From Anditalea andensis (GTDB taxonomy: Bacteria; Bacteroidota; Bacteroidia; Cytophagales; Cyclobacteriaceae), in assembly GCF_000714815.1 (NCBI RefSeq), contig NZ_JMIH01000004.1, forward strand, positions 1 through 64,000: a stretch of DNA of 64,000 bases, given 5' to 3'. A program made the translations under genes and the position numbers. Below are positions 18,188 to 27,374 of the stretch, in pieces. Position 1 is the stretch's first letter, and every line of letters begins with the position of its first letter. The notes under the pieces are model-generated. The model was not told the origin of the DNA. It saw only the letters and a program-made list of their open reading frames with translations, and ran no database searches.

Positions 18188-18391
18188 TTAGCCTTTATGA
18201 TTTTTTAGCCATTCTTCTGTTTTTGCCTTTAGAGAACTTTCGGGGATGGTACGGTCTTGCAGAATATCATCTTCCGACATCTGTAACATCATTTCCTGCT
18301 CTTCTATGAGACCAACCAGTTCCTTTGCAAAAGGCCCTGTTGAAATTAACTTATCAAGAGCAAAGAGGAAATCCTCATTTCGGATTAACAT
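18188..18391 (-). CDS. small antitoxin-like protein, orphan
   Basis: A 67-residue acidic protein whose layout recalls the Bacteroidota addiction-module antitoxins that precede RelE/ParE toxins: an N-terminal helix pair, then EEQEMMLQMSEDDILQ, a short linker and an ending TEEWLKNHK. The frame stays open for 17 more codons upstream (reading DIIRNNLIDKI just before the Met), which looks like the natural N-terminus of this family, so an upstream non-ATG start or a lost start is possible. No toxin gene follows: the next 156 bases are non-coding and then run into a convergent permease. I call it an orphan or a remnant with moderate confidence. Confidence 0.5.
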   Translation of the reverse strand: MLIRNEDFLFALDKLISTGPFAKELVGLIEEQEMMLQMSEDDILQDRTIPESSLKAKTEEWLKNHKG

Positions 18392-18504
18392 AATCTTATC
18401 AATCAGATTGTTCCGTATAATATCTACCTTTGCTATATATCAAAGTTAAGGATGCACATAAATGATAGTAATTTATATTGCTAAATCTCTTAAAAAGATT
18501 TTGA

Positions 18505-18561
18505 GCCACAAAGTTACTAAGACACTAAGATTTTATCTTTGTTCCTTGGTGCCTTTGTGGC
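18505..18561. repeat. MITE-like inverted repeat (GCCACAAAG type)
   Basis: The left arm GCCACAAAGTTACTAAGAC pairs with the right arm whose reverse complement is GCCACAAAGGCACCAAGGAAC. Arms match at about 16 of 20 positions around a T-rich loop. I recall such GCCACAAAG-GCAC-AAG elements as interspersed repeats in many Bacteroidota genomes. It carries no gene. Confidence 0.6.
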
Positions 18562-18661
18562 ACTTTTTATTTGCTACCTCTTTCCATAGTGTAGGCGTGG
18601 TAGATGAGATATGCAGATTGCATCTACTTCAATATTGTAATGTCATTTACCGGATTAAGTT

Positions 18662-18751
18662 CAACCCCCATTCGGGGTTGTTGAAATTATATAAAATCAT
18701 AACCCCCGGTTTCACCGGGGGCTATTAAGAAGTTTGACCCCAGTCGGGGTC
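18662..18751. repeat. REP-like cluster of three hairpins
   Basis: Three GC-rich palindromes stand in AT-rich DNA. CAACCCC/GGGGTTG spans 18,662-18,680. CCCCCGGT/ACCGGGGG spans 18,703-18,721 and is perfect with a 3-base loop. GACCCC/GGGGTC spans 18,736-18,751. Arrangement and sequence fit REP-type elements mobilised by IS200-like tyrosine transposases; no such transposase is in the window. Confidence 0.7.
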
Positions 18752-19071
18752 GCCAACCTGCAAAGGAAGTCGCGGAGGTTAGTCAAATTGCATTTCGACT
18801 ATTTTGACCGCACGGGAGGCCATTTTAATCAAAATACAAAAGTGTTAGGATATATTATTACTTTATGACTAAAAAGTTAGAATGTATTTGTTTCGGTTTT
18901 CTGTCCTACCTTTGACGGTAGGCAGGCTGCGGTCTTCCCTAAATACAGTCAGGTTGTATTTTTGTGGAACCGTTTTAATATTCCGTACCCACGGCACAGT
19001 TATTGGCTTCTCTGTCTTCCGTCTAGCAAATCCCGTTCTTTTTTTCATCCGACATCGGACATAAAACATCC

Positions 19072-20394
19072 TCAATACCAGTTTTCTGGAATAGTAATCA
19101 CACAGATATTCATCGATCGGTCATCTTCGGAAAGCATGGCGGATTGGATCTGGAATTTTTTACCATCCTTGTGAAAGGTGGGGTGCGGATGGTCTGCAGC
19201 GGTGGTCTTGTGGCCGGTGGAGATCATTCTCATATTTTTGGTGTCCCTGTTGATGACATAGATGCTCCTGGAGAAATCATCCCCCACTGCCCATTTGCCA
19301 TCAGGTGATCCATGGACATGCCATAGGCCGCTGCCGCTTTCGGTCTGTCCTTCTATGCGCATCTCTCTGGTGCGGAGGTTGACAATGGCCAGACCCGTGG
19401 GTTTTTCTCGGGTGCCGGATGGACCCCAAGACTTCTCTTGACCCGGATTTTGTGCGTCTGGTGAATCGTCTTTATTTTCGGCAAATTCAATATCACGATG
19501 TCCCATAATTGCCATGGCCACTTCATCTTTGGATATCACCGCCTCGTGGGTCACCCATTCAAAATCCGCTTCCGGATAGAGCGGTCGAAGTCCGGAACCA
19601 TCTGCCATCACTGTCCAGGTACGCTGCGGTGACTTCCCCCCTGTTTCCCAACAAAAGACAATCTCCCCCGGCATCCAGGGATTGGACTGGATATGGCCCA
19701 CCTGGAAGGGTACTGAAATTACATGTTCTACACTACCCGTGTTTAGGTCAAATTTAGCTATGCCCCCGGGGCCCGCCCCCATATTGCGGGGACCGAAATT
19801 TGGCTGCACCTCTACCCCCTCAGGCAAATGTCTGCCGGCCTCTTCCTTACCAACTCTGAAGTAGATCTGCCTTTCGTCAGCATCCAGCGCCATGTCCACA
19901 CCTGCCCCAATTTCGGATGGTATCGTACCGTGAACTTTCTGGTAATCGGGTGCTTTTTTCAATTTACCTGAAGCACTGTCTTTAAACAGTCTTTCCAGAT
20001 CAGTTGACATTACCTGAATACCTCCGTTATCAGTCCTTCTCATGAAGTAAAGCTTCATAGACTTTTTAGCGATGGTCAGCATTCCCGTGAATCCTCCTTC
20101 CGTGACCTGAACGATGTCACCTGTTTTTTCATTTACCGCCATGGCTTCTCCTTTGACCCTGTTGGATCTGAAGATCAGCCACTCCCCGTCTGAAGTCCAC
20201 TGCGCATGGGTAGGGTAAATCTTGGAATCTCCGTGGGGCGCACTGGTCAGGAACACCAGGTCAACTCCCGTCACCGGATCCTTGACCACCTTGCGCTCTG
20301 ATGGAAACCGCTTGCCTATCTGGGCCTGACAAACCGATAAACTGAAAATCAATAGAAATATAGTTGCTACTATCTTTTCTTTATTGAATTGCAT
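19072..20394 (-). CDS. PL22-like oligogalacturonate lyase (beta-propeller)
   Basis: A 440-residue exported protein (signal MQFNKEKIVATIFLLIF..., cleavage after CQAQ) with a seven-bladed beta-propeller look: repeated W-S-DG and YF-R strands (WTSDGEWLIFRSNR, DADERQIYFRVGK, SPDGKWAVGDD). His-rich positions WVTHEA near residue 285, HVHGSPDG near 367 and HPHPTF near 407 fit the Mn-binding site of PL22 oligogalacturonate lyases, which cleave short pectic galacturonides to unsaturated products. It follows GH28 by 24 bases on the same strand, so the two form an operon: GH28 trims the chain and this enzyme may act on the released oligomers. Secretion is unusual for PL22, whose best-known members are cytoplasmic; specificity remains open. 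Confidence 0.75.
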   Translation of the reverse strand: MQFNKEKIVATIFLLIFSLSVCQAQIGKRFPSERKVVKDPVTGVDLVFLTSAPHGDSKIYPTHAQWTSDGEWLIFRSNRVKGEAMAVNEKTGDIVQVTEGGFTGMLTIAKKSMKLYFMRRTDNGGIQVMSTDLERLFKDSASGKLKKAPDYQKVHGTIPSEIGAGVDMALDADERQIYFRVGKEEAGRHLPEGVEVQPNFGPRNMGAGPGGIAKFDLNTGSVEHVISVPFQVGHIQSNPWMPGEIVFCWETGGKSPQRTWTVMADGSGLRPLYPEADFEWVTHEAVISKDEVAMAIMGHRDIEFAENKDDSPDAQNPGQEKSWGPSGTREKPTGLAIVNLRTREMRIEGQTESGSGLWHVHGSPDGKWAVGDDFSRSIYVINRDTKNMRMISTGHKTTAADHPHPTFHKDGKKFQIQSAMLSEDDRSMNICVITIPENWY

Positions 20395-20418
20395 AAACTC
20401 GTTCGTTATTTGGGAATA

Positions 20419-21825
20419 TTATTTTAAATCTTCTGTCTGCTGTAAGCTATCCACCTTTTGCCCATTGATCAGTACATTTTGGAATATGGAGTTGGTAAAA
20501 TAGTTGGTTTTAAAAGGAATCTCCACGCCATTGATAGAAGAGTTGGTCATCTGGAAATTCACCACCGGTGAGGATTCATAAGCATTGATCATAACTGCAT
20601 ATTTGCCGCCGTCCTCGACATGCAGGTTGTCTACATAAATGTTTCGGATAGTGGGAATATGGTCGCCTTCCTCTTCATAGAACATATTAAAGCGCACAGC
20701 AGCTTCTTTATAAGTCCCCACACTGACATTTCTCATATATACATTTTCCACTACCCCTCCCCTTTTGGAGGAAGTCTTTATTCGCAGTACGCGATCCAGG
20801 TTTGGGCTGCTCATGATCAGGTCCTGGGCAAAGATATTTCTGGCCCCACCGGAGATTTCACTGCCGATGACCACCCCTCCATGTCCTTCTTTCATTTCAC
20901 AGCCTTCTATGATGATGTTTTCAGACGGCCTGCCGATATTCCTGCCGTCTTCATTCCGGCCTGATTTGATGGCTATACAGTCATCACCGGTGTCGAAATA
21001 GGAATCCTTTATGAGAACATTTTTACAGGCTTCGGGATTGCAGCCATCATTGTTGGGGCCTAATGTGATGATCCTAACCCGATCCACGGTGATGTTTTCG
21101 CTTAGCACCGGGTGGATGTTCCACATCGGTGAATTGATCAGCGTGATCCCTTCGATCAGGATGTTTTTGCATTTGTAAAACTGTACAAACTGCGGACGGA
21201 GGTAGTGACCTTCACCGAATAAACGCTCCGTAGCAGGAACTTCATCCGCCACCATCTGATGGAGCTGATTCCTGGCAGGGGTCTGCTTTCCCATCCCCTC
21301 TTCCCAACCAAATTTCTTTGCTCCACACCAGGGCCACCAGTTCTCCATATCCGAATTGCCATCGAGTGTTCCCAATCCTGTTACGGCTATATTTTCCTGC
21401 TCATAGGCATATACGAAAGGGGAATAATTCATCAGCTCCATGCCTTCCCAGCGTGAAAAGACCAGCGGCAGGTAGTCTTTGGGATCCCTGCTGAACTGTA
21501 TAGTGGCGCCTTCTTCCAGATGGAGGTTTACATTGGACAGCAGGTGAATGGCTCCTGTAAGATATACGCCGGCGGGCACCACCACCCTGCCTCCACCTGC
21601 CTCATGACAGGCTGCTATGGCATCTGTAAATGCCTGGGTACTTTTGGTCTCCCCTCCCTCTACGGCGCCATAGTCAGTGATCAGAAAGTTATGGTCAGGG
21701 AATTGGGGTGCTATGATCTGTGCACGGATCTCCTCCAGCATATCCCAGCCATCGGTAGTTTCGGTGGTCATAGATGGCTTGCACCCAATTAATACCAGTA
21801 GGCCTAAAAGGAATAAGTTTTTCAT
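20419..21825 (-). CDS. GH28 polygalacturonase-family lipoprotein
   Basis: A 468-residue right-handed beta-helix enzyme hydrolysing alpha-galacturonosyl bonds in pectin. The lipoprotein signal is MKNLFLLGLLVLIGC. GH28 landmarks are present in order: GPNNDGCNPEACKNV (N-x-D) near residue 255, DTGDDCIAIKSG (catalytic Asp pair) near 278, EGHGGVVIGSE (G-H-G) near 313 and LRIKTS (R-I-K) near 347. The Ile/Lys-rich context and absence of a short-loop endo signature fit the exo-acting or rhamnogalacturonan hydrolase branch. It is followed by the PL22-like gene. Its upstream region lacks the shared sugar-promoter element seen elsewhere in the locus. Confidence 0.93.
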   Translation of the reverse strand: MKNLFLLGLLVLIGCKPSMTTETTDGWDMLEEIRAQIIAPQFPDHNFLITDYGAVEGGETKSTQAFTDAIAACHEAGGGRVVVPAGVYLTGAIHLLSNVNLHLEEGATIQFSRDPKDYLPLVFSRWEGMELMNYSPFVYAYEQENIAVTGLGTLDGNSDMENWWPWCGAKKFGWEEGMGKQTPARNQLHQMVADEVPATERLFGEGHYLRPQFVQFYKCKNILIEGITLINSPMWNIHPVLSENITVDRVRIITLGPNNDGCNPEACKNVLIKDSYFDTGDDCIAIKSGRNEDGRNIGRPSENIIIEGCEMKEGHGGVVIGSEISGGARNIFAQDLIMSSPNLDRVLRIKTSSKRGGVVENVYMRNVSVGTYKEAAVRFNMFYEEEGDHIPTIRNIYVDNLHVEDGGKYAVMINAYESSPVVNFQMTNSSINGVEIPFKTNYFTNSIFQNVLINGQKVDSLQQTEDLK

Positions 21826-22135
21826 CAGTTATTATGCTATATTAATTAAGTATCGTTAAGACGAGTTATGGTTTGGTTATATAAAATCCTCACTCAAAAT
21901 CTGTTACCTTGACAATAATTTTGTGAAGTAAACAGCCCGACTGGGATGGAGAAAAGTCTCTCTTACGAATTTATTCACCGTATGAGTTGTCTCCGTTCAT
22001 CCCAAAAAGGCCTGATCAAAAGGACATCGTTTGTGGGATGGATTTCCTATCTTAATTTAAGCTTATTACCTTCATGATTCCTTTCACGAATGTTTACTGA
22101 CATCATTTCATCAGCTTCTTGCTACATGATACTAG
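21826..22135. other. gap with an imperfect inverted repeat
   Basis: No gene. TGGGATGGAGA near 21,941 and TCTCCGTTCATCCCA near 21,988-22,002 form an imperfect inverted repeat about 60 bases across, with resemblance to a phrase at 10,965. This region must hold the promoter of the GH28-PL22 operon and any terminator of the GH65-like gene; neither is clear. Confidence 0.4.
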
Positions 22136-24301
22136 TTACTGCATTCTATTCAACCCTTCCCACTTCACCTTCCACTGACCATCATTGGGAAATCCTGGAT
22201 TTGGCCTTTCAGGTGCCCCTTCCCAGCCAGCCGCCATCATGGCTACGGCAGTGAGCAGACCTCCGTTTCCGGGGAGGTAGATTCTTAATCTTTCATCCTG
22301 ATAATTATGTCCGTTGGCCAAATAGATGTTCTTTTGTTTTCCCATAAAGAGGGCATCTATGGCTGTATCCGGCATCTCCATTCTGGCGGCATTCATGGCG
22401 ATCATGGGATAATCCCAGCCCCAGGTGCTTTCCCACTGCCAGATCTCTAGAATTTTCTCCAACGTATTTTTCATGATCTGGCGATCGATCATTTCTGTTT
22501 TGGGCAAGATGCCATAGGCTCCCAGCACCACCGGATGATCATGCAGGTAAAATTCATCCACATAGGCATTTGGATGGGTGGAACTCGGAAGATAAAGCCC
22601 ATCCTTCACGGGCAATGGAGCCAGATTATCCAAAACTTCCTGCCATTTAGGATCAGGTGACTCACCCAGGCGCTTTTGCCAATCTAGGGCTACAGATAAG
22701 CCATAGTGCCAATAAGCCAATTCAAATGGAGGGTCATCGGTGGCATTAGCCGGAAATAATTCCTGAGCGGGGATCAATGGGGCTATCAAATGATATCGGC
22801 CGGTATCCTCGCTTTTCTGGGCAAAAGATGCCATAAAGTCAGCGGTTTCATAAACCAGTTCTTTGTATTTCTCCAGATGCTCCCTATCCGGCTGAAGCTG
22901 GTATAGTTGCTCTACAAAGTAGATGACATGGGGCTGCTGCCAGATAAGATAGGCAGCTATGCTGGAAGGACTTTCATCTCCATAGGGATCCGTCATCTTT
23001 TGCCAGCGGGCACCTTCGAAGCCCTGTCTGCTGGCGGTGACCTGTGCCTTATCCAGCACTTCAAAATACCAACCCAGACTCCTCTCCAATAGATGAGCCC
23101 TTCCCCACAACGGGAAGTGGGCACCATGCCACCAGTGCATTTCTATATGGAATTTGCCATACCAACTGTTCATCGTCAGCCCTGTCTCCTGGGGGGGCAG
23201 AGATCCCGCACAGTTTACTTTGGTAAGGTATTGAGAAAGTACAACCCTTCTCTCCAGTTCAGCCGCCCTATCATCTGTAGCTTCGGAGAAATCTATCGCT
23301 CCTCCAGCCGTCCAAAACTCTTCCCATCGAACGATAGAATTGGTTTCAATTGACTTGTAGGTATTATCTTCAACTCCCGTATTTGACTGCTCAAAAAACA
23401 CAGAAAATTCAAATTGATCTCCATTACTATCTGGCAGCAATTCGAAATGGTGCTTGGTTCTTTCATTAAATTCCCCCCTCTCTCCCCAAGCCACCTGCGT
23501 ATAGTACGTGGTGCTGTCAAGTTGGCGCTCTATCATCACCTGGCGGTCATTGATATCAGTTAATATAGAACTGTGGCTCTCCGGCTGGGTCCAGTCATAT
23601 CCCGGACAGACATGGCAACCTGATCCATAAGGAAATTTAAAATTCACCTTAATTCTTCCGTCCTTCATCAAATCTGAAGTGATCCTGACGGCGATCCCTT
23701 CTTTTTCCTGATGGCTGACCAGTTCCACCATTACCGGTTCTCCTTCTATTTCGTAAGTGCTAGTAATTTTACCCTTCCACAGATCCAGTTCCTGATGGAT
23801 GTTTTGGAGATCATGGACTTGGACGATGTCACCATTTTTCTTCACCAATTCCAAACCGATGATACCCAGGTGGAGCCGGTGTGGACTGGTCCTGAAGTAA
23901 TCCGTTACTTCTTTTTTCCTGCCTTCTTTATGCTGGACTGGATGAGGGATCACCTGCCCCGTGGCAGAGGTGTCATATTGCAGTATTTCTTCCCATTCAT
24001 AGCCTTCGGTATTGGGAAAGGCATGCCATCCCCATTGGGTCTGGGTGCCCAGAGATACTCCTCTTTCGTAGTGCTCATAAAAACTCTGCAATCCACTTAC
24101 GTCCACCGTATAGGCAAACTCGCCATTGCCTACTGTCAGGGATGAAAGGGTATCCACTTCAGTAAGCACCACATTGTGCCGGCTGACCAAAGCCTTACGG
24201 TCGATCTTTTCCACTCCTTCTCCCCCAGACATACACGCGAGTGTTAGAATGGAAATAGCCAAAAGCAGAAGAAAGGAAATATGGGGCTTGGTTGTCATCA
24301 A
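22136..24301 (-). CDS. GH65-like (alpha/alpha)6-barrel protein, lipoprotein
   Basis: A 721-residue exported protein with lipobox LLAISILTLAC. The N-terminal ~280 residues look like a beta-sandwich (LTVGNGEFAYTVDVSGLQ). From ~370 a helical barrel begins with MNSWYGKFHIEMHWWHGAHF, a signature I associate with clan GH-L/GH65-GH95-like six-hairpin glycosidases. WESTWGWDYPMIAMNAARM near 625 and YLPGNGGLLTAVAMMAAGW near 690 complete the barrel. I cannot name a CAZy family and the activity is unknown. The gene overlaps the DUF4861 gene by four bases, so the two are translationally coupled in a pectin locus, suggesting joint action on a rhamnogalacturonan fragment. Confidence 0.75.
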   Translation of the reverse strand: MMTTKPHISFLLLLAISILTLACMSGGEGVEKIDRKALVSRHNVVLTEVDTLSSLTVGNGEFAYTVDVSGLQSFYEHYERGVSLGTQTQWGWHAFPNTEGYEWEEILQYDTSATGQVIPHPVQHKEGRKKEVTDYFRTSPHRLHLGIIGLELVKKNGDIVQVHDLQNIHQELDLWKGKITSTYEIEGEPVMVELVSHQEKEGIAVRITSDLMKDGRIKVNFKFPYGSGCHVCPGYDWTQPESHSSILTDINDRQVMIERQLDSTTYYTQVAWGERGEFNERTKHHFELLPDSNGDQFEFSVFFEQSNTGVEDNTYKSIETNSIVRWEEFWTAGGAIDFSEATDDRAAELERRVVLSQYLTKVNCAGSLPPQETGLTMNSWYGKFHIEMHWWHGAHFPLWGRAHLLERSLGWYFEVLDKAQVTASRQGFEGARWQKMTDPYGDESPSSIAAYLIWQQPHVIYFVEQLYQLQPDREHLEKYKELVYETADFMASFAQKSEDTGRYHLIAPLIPAQELFPANATDDPPFELAYWHYGLSVALDWQKRLGESPDPKWQEVLDNLAPLPVKDGLYLPSSTHPNAYVDEFYLHDHPVVLGAYGILPKTEMIDRQIMKNTLEKILEIWQWESTWGWDYPMIAMNAARMEMPDTAIDALFMGKQKNIYLANGHNYQDERLRIYLPGNGGLLTAVAMMAAGWEGAPERPNPGFPNDGQWKVKWEGLNRMQ

Positions 24302-25593
24302 TATTTATTTATCTCTATACTTACATCCGCTTCTAAATGGGCCACCAGATCTATTACGTACTGCTCAAAATTATCAGCGTCCCTAAATTTCTCATCACTC
24401 AGCTCCCATGCGGCCACCGAGTAGTATGCAATCGGTCTGTCATTCGCGGTTCTCATTTTGGCCAGGTATGTATTGCTCAGCACTCCTGATTTGGGAGCTT
24501 CTACCCATTCAATATATTCACTTTTAGGAAGGATCAGGGCCATACCCAGGTACCATTCCTTATCATAGGTCTGCTCGTCATGGGTCATCAGGACCATCCA
24601 GTCATCGAACTCGGTGATTTCTCTTAGCGGATTATCATTATGGATATTGACCAGACCGATAGCCAGATGCTCATCACCCTGCATTCCCTGAACACGCACC
24701 TCATTCTTATAAGCATACATTCCTGGCATGATGCTTACCCTTTCTTCGATGTTTGAATAGCTGCGTCCATTGGTTTCCCAGTTGCTGTACGCAAAAGTCA
24801 TGATAGACCTTACCGGGCCTTCTGAAAGAATGCGGAAGGTGCTGCTTTCTACATTGTTGACGGCATCCTCTACCGTTACCCCTATACGGGCAGGTTGATC
24901 ATTGATCAGCAGTGCTATACCTCCCAGTCCGATGGAATTGCCCACTGCAAGTATATCCCGACCCCAGTCTTCCATCACATGGTAATTATCTTCCACCGCT
25001 CCGGTGGCACTGATGCCAACATCTTCTGGGCTCATTTCTGCAGTTTTCTTTCCAAATACATCCTTGGAATTTCTACCATCAAAGTAATGACGGAAACCTA
25101 CCTTATCATTTTCCCAGGAAGGGCCATCAGTCTGATATGGCTGGTACCCCACACTTCTCGGCAGACCATCTGCTGGCAAGGTGTCTTCTGTTCTGGGCTG
25201 CACGGGTTCGTCAGCGGATTCCCGCTTTCCAAACCTCACACTGGTCCTGATAGTAAACTCGTGAGGATTGTCCACCCATTCGAGGGTCACAGATTTACTT
25301 TCCCCTGCTGAAAAATCAGTGACCAAAAAAAGCTCATCCCAATCTCCATCACCATCCACATCGTCCAGCTGGGCAGGTACCAAATTTCCCGCGGCATCCC
25401 TGATGGAGGGGTACTTGTTTTCTTCAATATTCAATTGCCCCCGCTGTACGCTTATACCCTTGTCAGTGAGGTTTATATCAGCATTATTGGTAAGCGTTAT
25501 GGTTTGACCTGCATTTTCCTCCTGCGTACCTGTTTGACAGGAAATCAAAGAAGCGATCAGGCAGATGGGGAATAAGGTATGGTGAAATTTCAT
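24298..25593 (-). CDS. DUF4861 family lipoprotein
   Basis: A 431-residue lipoprotein (MKFHHTLFPICLIASLISC) with the DUF4861 pattern: ITLTNNADINLTDKGISV at the start of the mature chain, VDGDGDWDELFLVTDF near residue 80, WENDKVGFRHYFDGRN near 168, then MEDWGRDILAVGNSIG near 208. DUF4861 proteins occur in pectin- and uronic-acid-degrading loci of Bacteroidota; the catalytic role is not established in my knowledge. It is the first gene of a two-gene minus-strand operon with the GH65-like enzyme. A degenerate copy of the shared 13-base promoter element lies 226 bases upstream. Confidence 0.85.
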   Translation of the reverse strand: MKFHHTLFPICLIASLISCQTGTQEENAGQTITLTNNADINLTDKGISVQRGQLNIEENKYPSIRDAAGNLVPAQLDDVDGDGDWDELFLVTDFSAGESKSVTLEWVDNPHEFTIRTSVRFGKRESADEPVQPRTEDTLPADGLPRSVGYQPYQTDGPSWENDKVGFRHYFDGRNSKDVFGKKTAEMSPEDVGISATGAVEDNYHVMEDWGRDILAVGNSIGLGGIALLINDQPARIGVTVEDAVNNVESSTFRILSEGPVRSIMTFAYSNWETNGRSYSNIEERVSIMPGMYAYKNEVRVQGMQGDEHLAIGLVNIHNDNPLREITEFDDWMVLMTHDEQTYDKEWYLGMALILPKSEYIEWVEAPKSGVLSNTYLAKMRTANDRPIAYYSVAAWELSDEKFRDADNFEQYVIDLVAHLEADVSIEINKY

Positions 25594-25818
25594 GATGATT
25601 TTTATTTTAAAATGATGAATTACCTATAGAAAAGTCTAAAATAGGCCCAATGACATCTTCATTCCCTTGATTTTATTGGGACTATATCATTTTATCCTAT
25701 CTGCTTCAATACAAGGATTCCGATGCTTTCTGTTTGTTTATAATCAATAAACGGAATGCATCACAAAGCACCTTAATTCAGGGAATTTACCAGAGTGAAG
25801 GTACAAAAGTCTCCTGCC

Positions 25819-25831
25819 GTGTCCCGTATTA
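25819..25831 (-). promoter_or_regulatory. shared 13-base element, weak copy (DUF4861 operon)
   Basis: On the minus strand TAATACGGGACAC matches TAsTACAGGAyAC at 11 of 13 positions. A TACCTTC box resembling TAnnTTTG follows after 15 bases, shorter than the 19 bases seen elsewhere. Confidence 0.5.
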
Positions 25832-25836
25832 AAAGG

Positions 25837-25864
25837 AAAAAAAGCCAACCCAAATAGGGTTGGC
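25837..25864 (-). terminator. intrinsic terminator of the GH105 gene
   Basis: Perfect 8-base GC-rich stem GCCAACCC / GGGTTGGC with a 5-base loop, followed on the minus strand by a run of seven T. It lies 62 bases past the GH105 stop codon. Confidence 0.9.
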
Positions 25865-25925
25865 CTTTACCAACTGTAAACCCTATGTAATAAACCGTTA
25901 AACCAATTATGGATGGATACTAATA

Positions 25926-27173
25926 TCAACCTGCTTTGGCCAGAAATTCTTTCAATTTGACGATCTCAATGCCTGCATCTATGATGGAACCCACACCGTG
26001 TTTCTCGTTTGGTCTGGCGGGTCGGTTGTAGTAGAACACAAGATCATCGCTGATGCCTGTTCCCACACAGATATCCTTCACCTGACCATCTTCAGTGATC
26101 ATAATTTTCTTTAAGCCTTCCCAACCTCTAAGCGCAACACTGGCAAACCTCTTGTCCAGCCAGCCTTCTGTGATGGCCTTAGCATAGCCCTGTACAAACA
26201 TGGCGGATGCAGAGGTTTCCTGATAGGAATCATTTTTATCCAAGAGCTGTCTCCAAAGACCGTCCTTATCCTGATAGCGGGAAAGCCCTATGAGTTGCTT
26301 TTCTAATATTTGTTTAATGTCTTCTTTGCCCTCATATCCTTCAGGCAATCTTTCCAATAGATGGAGCTGCGACAGCACCAGCCATCCGTTGCTTCTGCCC
26401 CAATGAGCCACGCCGTTCTTTTCTGTATCACTGTAGTAGCAATGGTAGAAAAGCGCTTTCTCCGGCAGCCATAGGTATTTATCAAAATTTATCACCTGAA
26501 GCACAGCATCATCAAAATACTGGTTATCTCCTGTATGCACCGCCAATCTGGAAAGGAAGGGCACGCTCATATAAAGATCATCTGCCCATAAGGTGAGGTT
26601 TTGTGGAAATACCCTTGCCAAAGTTCCGTCTTCGAATCTTTCCTGACCTTCCATCATTCGCTTGGCACCCCTCTTTATATAATCTTCGTACTCTTCCTTA
26701 TTGTCTTTTTCCATTACCTCCAGCATGCTGGCTGAGATGGCCCCAAAATCATCAAGCTCCATCATGGTCCAAAGCTGTCCGAGAGGGTATCTGTGATGAG
26801 GTCGGTCGCCCTTAAATCTACTTTGGAAAAACCCATAATTTTCAAATCCATGGGCTATATGGTTTTTGGCATAATCAAAATACTTTTGTTCACCGGTATG
26901 GTCTGCCAAATGCATCATGGCCAGATTGATCACCCCATTGGTATAGTGCCACTCTCCATATTTTGAAGCGAAATCCACCTCCTGAGCGGTAGGAATGTCC
27001 TTGGCTCGGGCATAGTGTTTTCCTTTATCATCTTTAAATCCAAGTTTGGTTTCACTGATGATAAAATCTGCTACCTTTCTCACCACTGCCATATCATCAT
27101 CGGAAGACTGGGCCAGCACCGGATATATGGTTAGACATAGTAATATTGCGGTAATGGTAAATCTTAGGTTCAT
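25926..27173 (-). CDS. GH105 unsaturated rhamnogalacturonyl hydrolase
   Basis: A 415-residue exported enzyme (signal MNLRFTITAILLCLTIYPVLA) of the YteR/GH105 family, which hydrates the 4,5-unsaturated galacturonyl end left by pectic lyases. The (alpha/alpha)6 barrel shows HYTNGVINLAMMHL near residue 75, YPLGQLWTMMELDD near 128, LWADDLYMSVPFLSRLA near 190 (WADDLYM carries the catalytic-type Asp), WGRSNGWLVLSQLHLLE near 258 and the C-terminal TGISDDLVFYYNRP. All hallmarks are intact. It has its own promoter with a strong copy of the shared 13-base element and its own terminator. It fits directly downstream of rhamnogalacturonan lyase-type cleavage. Confidence 0.95.
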   Translation of the reverse strand: MNLRFTITAILLCLTIYPVLAQSSDDDMAVVRKVADFIISETKLGFKDDKGKHYARAKDIPTAQEVDFASKYGEWHYTNGVINLAMMHLADHTGEQKYFDYAKNHIAHGFENYGFFQSRFKGDRPHHRYPLGQLWTMMELDDFGAISASMLEVMEKDNKEEYEDYIKRGAKRMMEGQERFEDGTLARVFPQNLTLWADDLYMSVPFLSRLAVHTGDNQYFDDAVLQVINFDKYLWLPEKALFYHCYYSDTEKNGVAHWGRSNGWLVLSQLHLLERLPEGYEGKEDIKQILEKQLIGLSRYQDKDGLWRQLLDKNDSYQETSASAMFVQGYAKAITEGWLDKRFASVALRGWEGLKKIMITEDGQVKDICVGTGISDDLVFYYNRPARPNEKHGVGSIIDAGIEIVKLKEFLAKAG

Positions 27174-27247
27174 TTTGGTTTGTTTATTGTTATCATATAT
27201 GAATTAATAAAATTGAAAGAAATAAAATCCTTTCCTTAATTCATTTA

Positions 27248-27287
27248 CTAAAGTAGTTTTTGTACCCAAAGACGGTGTCCTGTACTA
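27248..27287 (-). promoter_or_regulatory. composite promoter of GH105
   Basis: Minus strand: TAGTACAGGACAC (27,275-27,287, 13/13 to the consensus), 19 bases, then TACTTTAG (27,248-27,255), a good TAnnTTTG-type -7 box. The box lies about 75 bases before the start codon. Confidence 0.75.
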
Positions 27288-27374
27288 TCCCGTTAAAATC
27301 GCAAAATATGGGACTTATAATAAAGAAAATCCAGGTCTATACTCCGATCTTATCCCACATCTGAGCATCCCGTA

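Larger units (their letters stand above)
18392..19071. other. repeat-rich gap
   Basis: No gene supported. It contains an inverted-repeat element (18,505-18,561), a three-hairpin REP-like cluster (18,662-18,751), a small inverted repeat CCTACC-n7-GGTAGG at 18,906 and a CATCCGACATCGGACAT phrase at 19,046 that resembles one upstream of the NCS1 permease. Confidence 0.6.

Noticed and set aside
18662-18751. Rho-independent terminator of the permease
   Set aside because: Three separate GC-rich hairpins more than 600 bases past the stop, without U-runs, fit a REP cluster better.
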